Source: Planctomycetota bacterium (GTDB lineage Bacteria; Planctomycetota; Phycisphaerae; WQYP01; JAJZKY01). From it: DNA of 8,096 bases. The notes under the pieces were generated by a model, which worked only from the letters and a program-made list of their open reading frames with translations, did no database searches and was not told the origin of the DNA. The translations under genes were made by a program, and so were the position numbers. This document shows positions 6,026-8,096 of this stretch, in pieces. Every line of letters begins with the position of its first letter. The stretch's first letter is position 1. Where the stretch lies: positions 1-8,096 of the forward strand of contig JAJZKY010000181.1 of assembly GCA_021803885.1 (NCBI GenBank), read 5' to 3'.

Positions 6026-6262
6026 TCATGACGACACTGCCCCAGAACCGTTTAGTGTTGGTCTAGTTTTAACGTCCTTCGCAGAGTTGATCTTTGATAC
6101 TTTGCGGACGTTGGCAGCGGCGAGTCTGGTCTTGAACGTTTGAAACTCCCTATCCGAATCCATGAATCGTCGGGCCATTTCACGCACCAAGTCCGCATCG
6201 GCAACCTCCGCGTTGTAGGCCTGTTTGTAGAATTGCCGGTAAAGCTGTAAATCCAGCCCCAT
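6026..6262 (-). CDS. DUF2274-like small protein, 5' end doubtful (possible remnant)
   Basis: A 78-residue protein in its shortest form. Residues 1-45 (GLDLQLYRQFYKQAYNAEV, then VREMARRFMDSDREFQTFK) match the divergent plus-strand gene at 6448 segment by segment, the pattern of DUF2274: a tyrosine-containing helix, then a helix ending in FMxxDxxF. No ribosome site precedes ATG 6262, and similarity to the paralogue seems to continue upstream (IKVDY) without a start codon. The frame stays open to a GTG at 6358 but would then run through the 32-bp palindrome, which is unlikely coding sequence. An overlapping frame from ATG 6324 reads VILKL at a place where the paralogue has IELKL, so a frameshift or a lost 5' end is possible. 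DUF2274 proteins are found next to trbI at the end of conjugation modules; their function is unknown. Confidence 0.5.
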   Translation of the reverse strand: MGLDLQLYRQFYKQAYNAEVADADLVREMARRFMDSDREFQTFKTRLAAANVRKVSKINSAKDVKTRPTLNGSGAVSS

Positions 6263-6290
6263 ACGGTAATCAACTTTAATATTACACTGG

Positions 6291-6322
6291 GTTGTCTTAT
6301 GTGGTTGACCACATAAGACAAC
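6291..6322. repeat. Perfect 32-bp inverted repeat between two DUF2274-like genes
   Basis: GTTGTCTTATGTGGT (6291-6305) is followed after TG by its exact reverse complement (6308-6322). Seen another way it is two 12-bp arms around an 8-bp spacer, GGTTGACC, the geometry of a loxP-like recombination site. It lies in the gap between divergent related genes, about 450 bases from the end of a tyrosine recombinase gene. It may be an operator for the two genes or a recombinase core site. No T-run follows on either strand, which argues against a terminator. An 8-bp palindrome, ACATATGT (6321-6328), abuts it. Confidence 0.85.
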
Positions 6323-6339
6323 ATATGTAGCGTAGATGG

Positions 6340-6347
6340 TTATGTGG
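6340..6347 (+). repeat. Third copy of the TTATGTGG half-site
   Basis: TTATGTGG occurs in both arms of the palindrome (6297-6304 and, inverted, 6309-6316), here in direct orientation, and again inverted at 6399-6406. Four copies within 110 bases suggest a protein-binding array. Confidence 0.45.
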
Positions 6348-6398
6348 TGTGGTGACACCGCAGATGCGATTAAGCGGACTTGTTAATCCAACAGTTGG

Positions 6399-6407
6399 CC
6401 ACATAAG
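6399..6407 (-). repeat. Fourth half-site, inverted, before the DUF2274-like gene
   Basis: CCACATAAG is identical to nine bases of the palindrome arm. It lies 40 bases before the GTG start at 6448 and overlaps a weak -10-like CATAAG (6402-6407) spaced 16 bases from TTGTTA (6380-6385), so a bound protein could repress that gene. The promoter match is poor (4 of 6 in each box). Confidence 0.4.
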
Positions 6408-6436
6408 TTTTACTTTGCCGATTTGTCCCGCCATTC

Positions 6437-6441
6437 GGAGG
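6437..6441 (+). promoter_or_regulatory. Ribosome binding site fixing a GTG start at 6448
   Basis: GGAGG lies 6 bases before GTG 6448. The frame is open further up to GTG 6349, but that start has no such site and would include the half-site region. Confidence 0.65.
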
Positions 6442-6447
6442 TCTATC

Positions 6448-6753
6448 GTGATTGCACTCGCACCGTTTCATGTGACAACGCCTCGCAAAATTGAGCTCAA
6501 GTTACCCGCGCCTGTAGCTCAAGACTTGGACTTGTACCGTCGCCTCTATCAGGATCCCTACGGAGCCGAGGGCGCCGAATCAGATGTGGTTCGGGAGATC
6601 ATCCGTGCCTTCCTCGATCACGACGACGCCTTCCGCCGGTATAAGGAAGTAGCCCGGTCAAAGCCGATGAGCCGACGCGGCCACGCGAAGGATGCGGTCG
6701 TGCCAAAAGCCGTTTTATCCGGGGGCGATGCTTCGCCGCAATCGTCCGGCTAA
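6448..6753 (+). CDS. DUF2274-like small protein
   Basis: A 101-residue protein. After a short N-terminal strand (RKIELKLP, 13-20) come a helix with LDLYRRLYQDPYG (27-39) and a second helix DVVREIIRAFLDHDDAFRRYK (46-66), the two-part plan of DUF2274. The last 35 residues are a basic then Ser/Gly-rich, probably disordered tail. In conjugative elements DUF2274 genes usually follow trbI and lie near the integrase; here the gene ends 20 bases from the end of a convergent recombinase gene, while no trb genes are visible. It is divergently paired with a weaker paralogue at 6026-6262. The strand-helix-helix arrangement could be a ribbon-helix-helix-like DNA-binding fold acting on the palindrome between the genes, which is inference. 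The family name rests on pattern memory; the existence of the gene is well supported by its ribosome site and codon use. Confidence 0.7.
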   Translation: MIALAPFHVTTPRKIELKLPAPVAQDLDLYRRLYQDPYGAEGAESDVVREIIRAFLDHDDAFRRYKEVARSKPMSRRGHAKDAVVPKAVLSGGDASPQSSG

Positions 6754-6773
6754 ACGTTGCCCACCGCCAATAT

Positions 6774-7832
6774 TCAAAGACCGCGAAGAAACTCCATCAG
6801 GTTTGGGTCATCGTTCCATTGTCGCCTGGACTTCTTGGCCGCTGGCTCACACGCCGCAAGCATCGCGGCCTTGGCTTCCAAGTCGACTTCGGCATACACG
6901 TTGGTCGTATCGATCGACACATGCCCCAGCCACGCGCGGATCGTGTTGATGTCCACGCCGGCACGCAGCAGGTGTGTCGCCGTGGTGTGCCTAATGGTGT
7001 GCGGACTGACGCGTTTATTTCGTAGCGATAGAACTCTTTGGGCGACATCGCGTGCATGTCGTTTAACCATGGCATGCACGCCATATCGGGTGATCGGCTG
7101 GCCGCGTCGGTTGAGAAACACATGCCGTTCGGCCGTCGCCGTGGCCACCAGAGGCCGCAGCGCCGCCATTGTCGTCGGCCACAAGGGACAGTACCGGACC
7201 TTGGCCCCCTTCCCAAGCAGTCGCACCGATCCCGATCCATCCGGATGGAACGTCAGATCGGCCATCATTACGCCAGCGGCCTCGCTGGCCCGTGCTCCAG
7301 CGTTGTACAGGAACAATAGCAGCGCATGATCGCGCCGTCCTTGCGGCGTATTCTGTTTCGGAGCGGCCAGCAGCGCGTCCATCTCCGGCTTTTCCAGATA
7401 ACAAAGGGCTGGCCGTTCAAACCGTTTGAATGGAATTCCCCTCACGTCGGCGGCCCATCCAATAAACTCGGGCGCATTACCGGCAATGAACTTGGCCAGT
7501 GCATGAATCGAAGCTAAACGCTGATTTCGTGTCCGGGAAGAGCAACCTCGCACTCCTTCGATGTGGACGAGGAATCTTCGTATAACGTCGTGCGAGATGT
7601 CCGTGACGCACAGTTTGTCTACCGCCCGCTTCGTTTGGCCAGCCACGAATGGCAGAAGCAACCTGAACGTGTCCCGGTAACTGCGTTGTGTGTTTCGGGC
7701 GAGATTTCGGTCGGATACCAAGTGTTCCAATAGGAATCTTCGAATCCAATAACCCAACAGGATCGGTCCCAGTTCCACGCCGGAGGCCGCACCGACCGGA
7801 ATTTTATCTAATCTATTTCTTCTTTTGAACAT
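6774..7832 (-). CDS. Tyrosine recombinase / integrase (complete)
   Basis: A 352-residue site-specific recombinase with all catalytic residues intact: Arg181 in NAGARASE, Lys208 in GKGAK, His278 and Arg281 in PHTIRH, His304 in WLGH, and the nucleophile Tyr313 in TNVYAE. Residues about 22-125 form the N-terminal core-binding (SAM-like) domain (LARNTQRSYRDTFRLLLPF, then TRNQRLASIHALAKF). The start at ATG 7832 has GAGG 5 bases upstream; an in-frame extension to 7865 adds eleven Lys/Arg-rich residues and lacks such a site. It overlaps the preceding recombinase gene by 20 bases, so the two are translationally coupled. Tandem overlapping tyrosine recombinases are the mark of recombinase-in-trio (RIT) elements and of the Tn554 TnpA/TnpB type; with nothing after it on this strand, this would be the last member. 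The 3' end faces the DUF2274-like gene 20 bases away. Confidence 0.93.
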   Translation of the reverse strand: MFKRRNRLDKIPVGAASGVELGPILLGYWIRRFLLEHLVSDRNLARNTQRSYRDTFRLLLPFVAGQTKRAVDKLCVTDISHDVIRRFLVHIEGVRGCSSRTRNQRLASIHALAKFIAGNAPEFIGWAADVRGIPFKRFERPALCYLEKPEMDALLAAPKQNTPQGRRDHALLLFLYNAGARASEAAGVMMADLTFHPDGSGSVRLLGKGAKVRYCPLWPTTMAALRPLVATATAERHVFLNRRGQPITRYGVHAMVKRHARDVAQRVLSLRNKRVSPHTIRHTTATHLLRAGVDINTIRAWLGHVSIDTTNVYAEVDLEAKAAMLAACEPAAKKSRRQWNDDPNLMEFLRGL

Positions 7833-8096
7833 CCTTACCTCGCGTTTTCTTTTCCACTTCGGCATACCGGCGGAATCGGTCTCCGGCCTCGGCTAACAGG
7901 TCGGCGGTCATGCTCAAATAACGTTGCGTATCGCCCACGTCGTAGTGCCCCAAATACGTCGAGAGATGCGGCAGCAGCCGTTGCACGTTCTTCCCTTCCC
8001 GATACCAGGTTACCACACGATTGACAGCGAAGGTGTGCCGGAAGTCATGGAGACGCGGTTGTTCGTACGCCGTGGCGGGTTTCCGGACAACTCCAA
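7813..8096 (-). CDS. Second tyrosine recombinase, C-terminal part (runs off the window)
   Basis: The frame enters from the right edge and gives the last 93 residues of another tyrosine recombinase. The motifs are RLHDFRHTFAV (HxxR box, about 8032-8055), TYLGH and the nucleophile Tyr in TQRYLSM, followed by a helix and a lysine-rich tail ending QKKK. The catalytic Arg and Lys of the first half lie beyond the window. It is clearly different in sequence from the following recombinase, so this is not a simple duplication. Its end overlaps the start of the 352-aa gene by 20 bases. In RIT elements three such genes overlap in series, which would place a third gene beyond base 8096. Confidence 0.88.
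   Translation of the reverse strand, partial: GVVRKPATAYEQPRLHDFRHTFAVNRVVTWYREGKNVQRLLPHLSTYLGHYDVGDTQRYLSMTADLLAEAGDRFRRYAEVEKKTRGKDVQKKK

Noticed and set aside
6757..7329. Open frame on the plus strand (190 codons) over the recombinase gene
   Set aside because: It is the shadow of an intact tyrosine recombinase with a full catalytic set; its translation is rich in Arg, Ser and Pro and has no recognisable motif.
1..8096. CRISPR array, tRNA or rRNA genes, insertion sequence with DDE transposase
   Set aside because: No regularly spaced repeats, no cloverleaf or rRNA-like sequence, and no transposase reading frame were seen on either strand.

Overview
The window looks like part of a conjugative or integrative mobile element of a proteobacterium (Pseudomonadota). 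The evidence is a conjugative-type S26 signal peptidase (TraF-like), two small DUF2274-like proteins of the kind found at the ends of trb clusters, and at least two overlapping tyrosine recombinase genes. Genus and species cannot be told from the sequence. No rRNA, tRNA or CRISPR array was seen.

Layout. (1) Bases 1-1133, plus strand: tail of a probable membrane protein, a 161-aa protein (possibly DUF2840-like), then the TraF-like peptidase. (2) Bases 1234-3054, minus strand: a tight three-gene operon, read from high to low coordinates, encoding an atypical sigma-70 family factor, a small helical protein of unknown function and an ImmA/IrrE-type zinc metallopeptidase. (3) Bases 3328-5884, plus strand, divergent from region 2: a compact three-gene ubiquitin-conjugation operon. 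It encodes a ubiquitin-like domain fused to an E2-like domain, a JAB/JAMM protease fused to a ThiF/E1 adenylyltransferase, and a DUF6527 protein. (4) Bases 5949-6753: a weak terminator-like hairpin, two divergent DUF2274-like genes (one possibly damaged) and between them a perfect 32-bp inverted repeat with further half-site copies. (5) Bases 6774-8096, minus strand: one complete tyrosine recombinase and the C-terminal end of a second that overlaps it, an arrangement like recombinase-in-trio (RIT) elements.

The main point of interest is region 3, probably with region 2 as its control module. The operon contains a ubiquitin-like protein, an E2, an E1 and a JAB protease, but split differently from CBASS Cap2/Cap3 and from four-gene Bil systems: Ubl is fused to E2, and protease to E1. 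The E2 half has no cysteine at all. The E1 has none from residue 293 to 440, which covers the crossover loop where a catalytic cysteine would be expected. A serine (Ser231 of the Ubl-E2 protein) lies in a conserved-looking WSRH motif at about the E2 active-site position, so serine/oxyester chemistry is a serious possibility. The divergent sigma factor and ImmA peptidase suggest that the conjugation operon is inducible, possibly in defence or stress response; this last step is inference.
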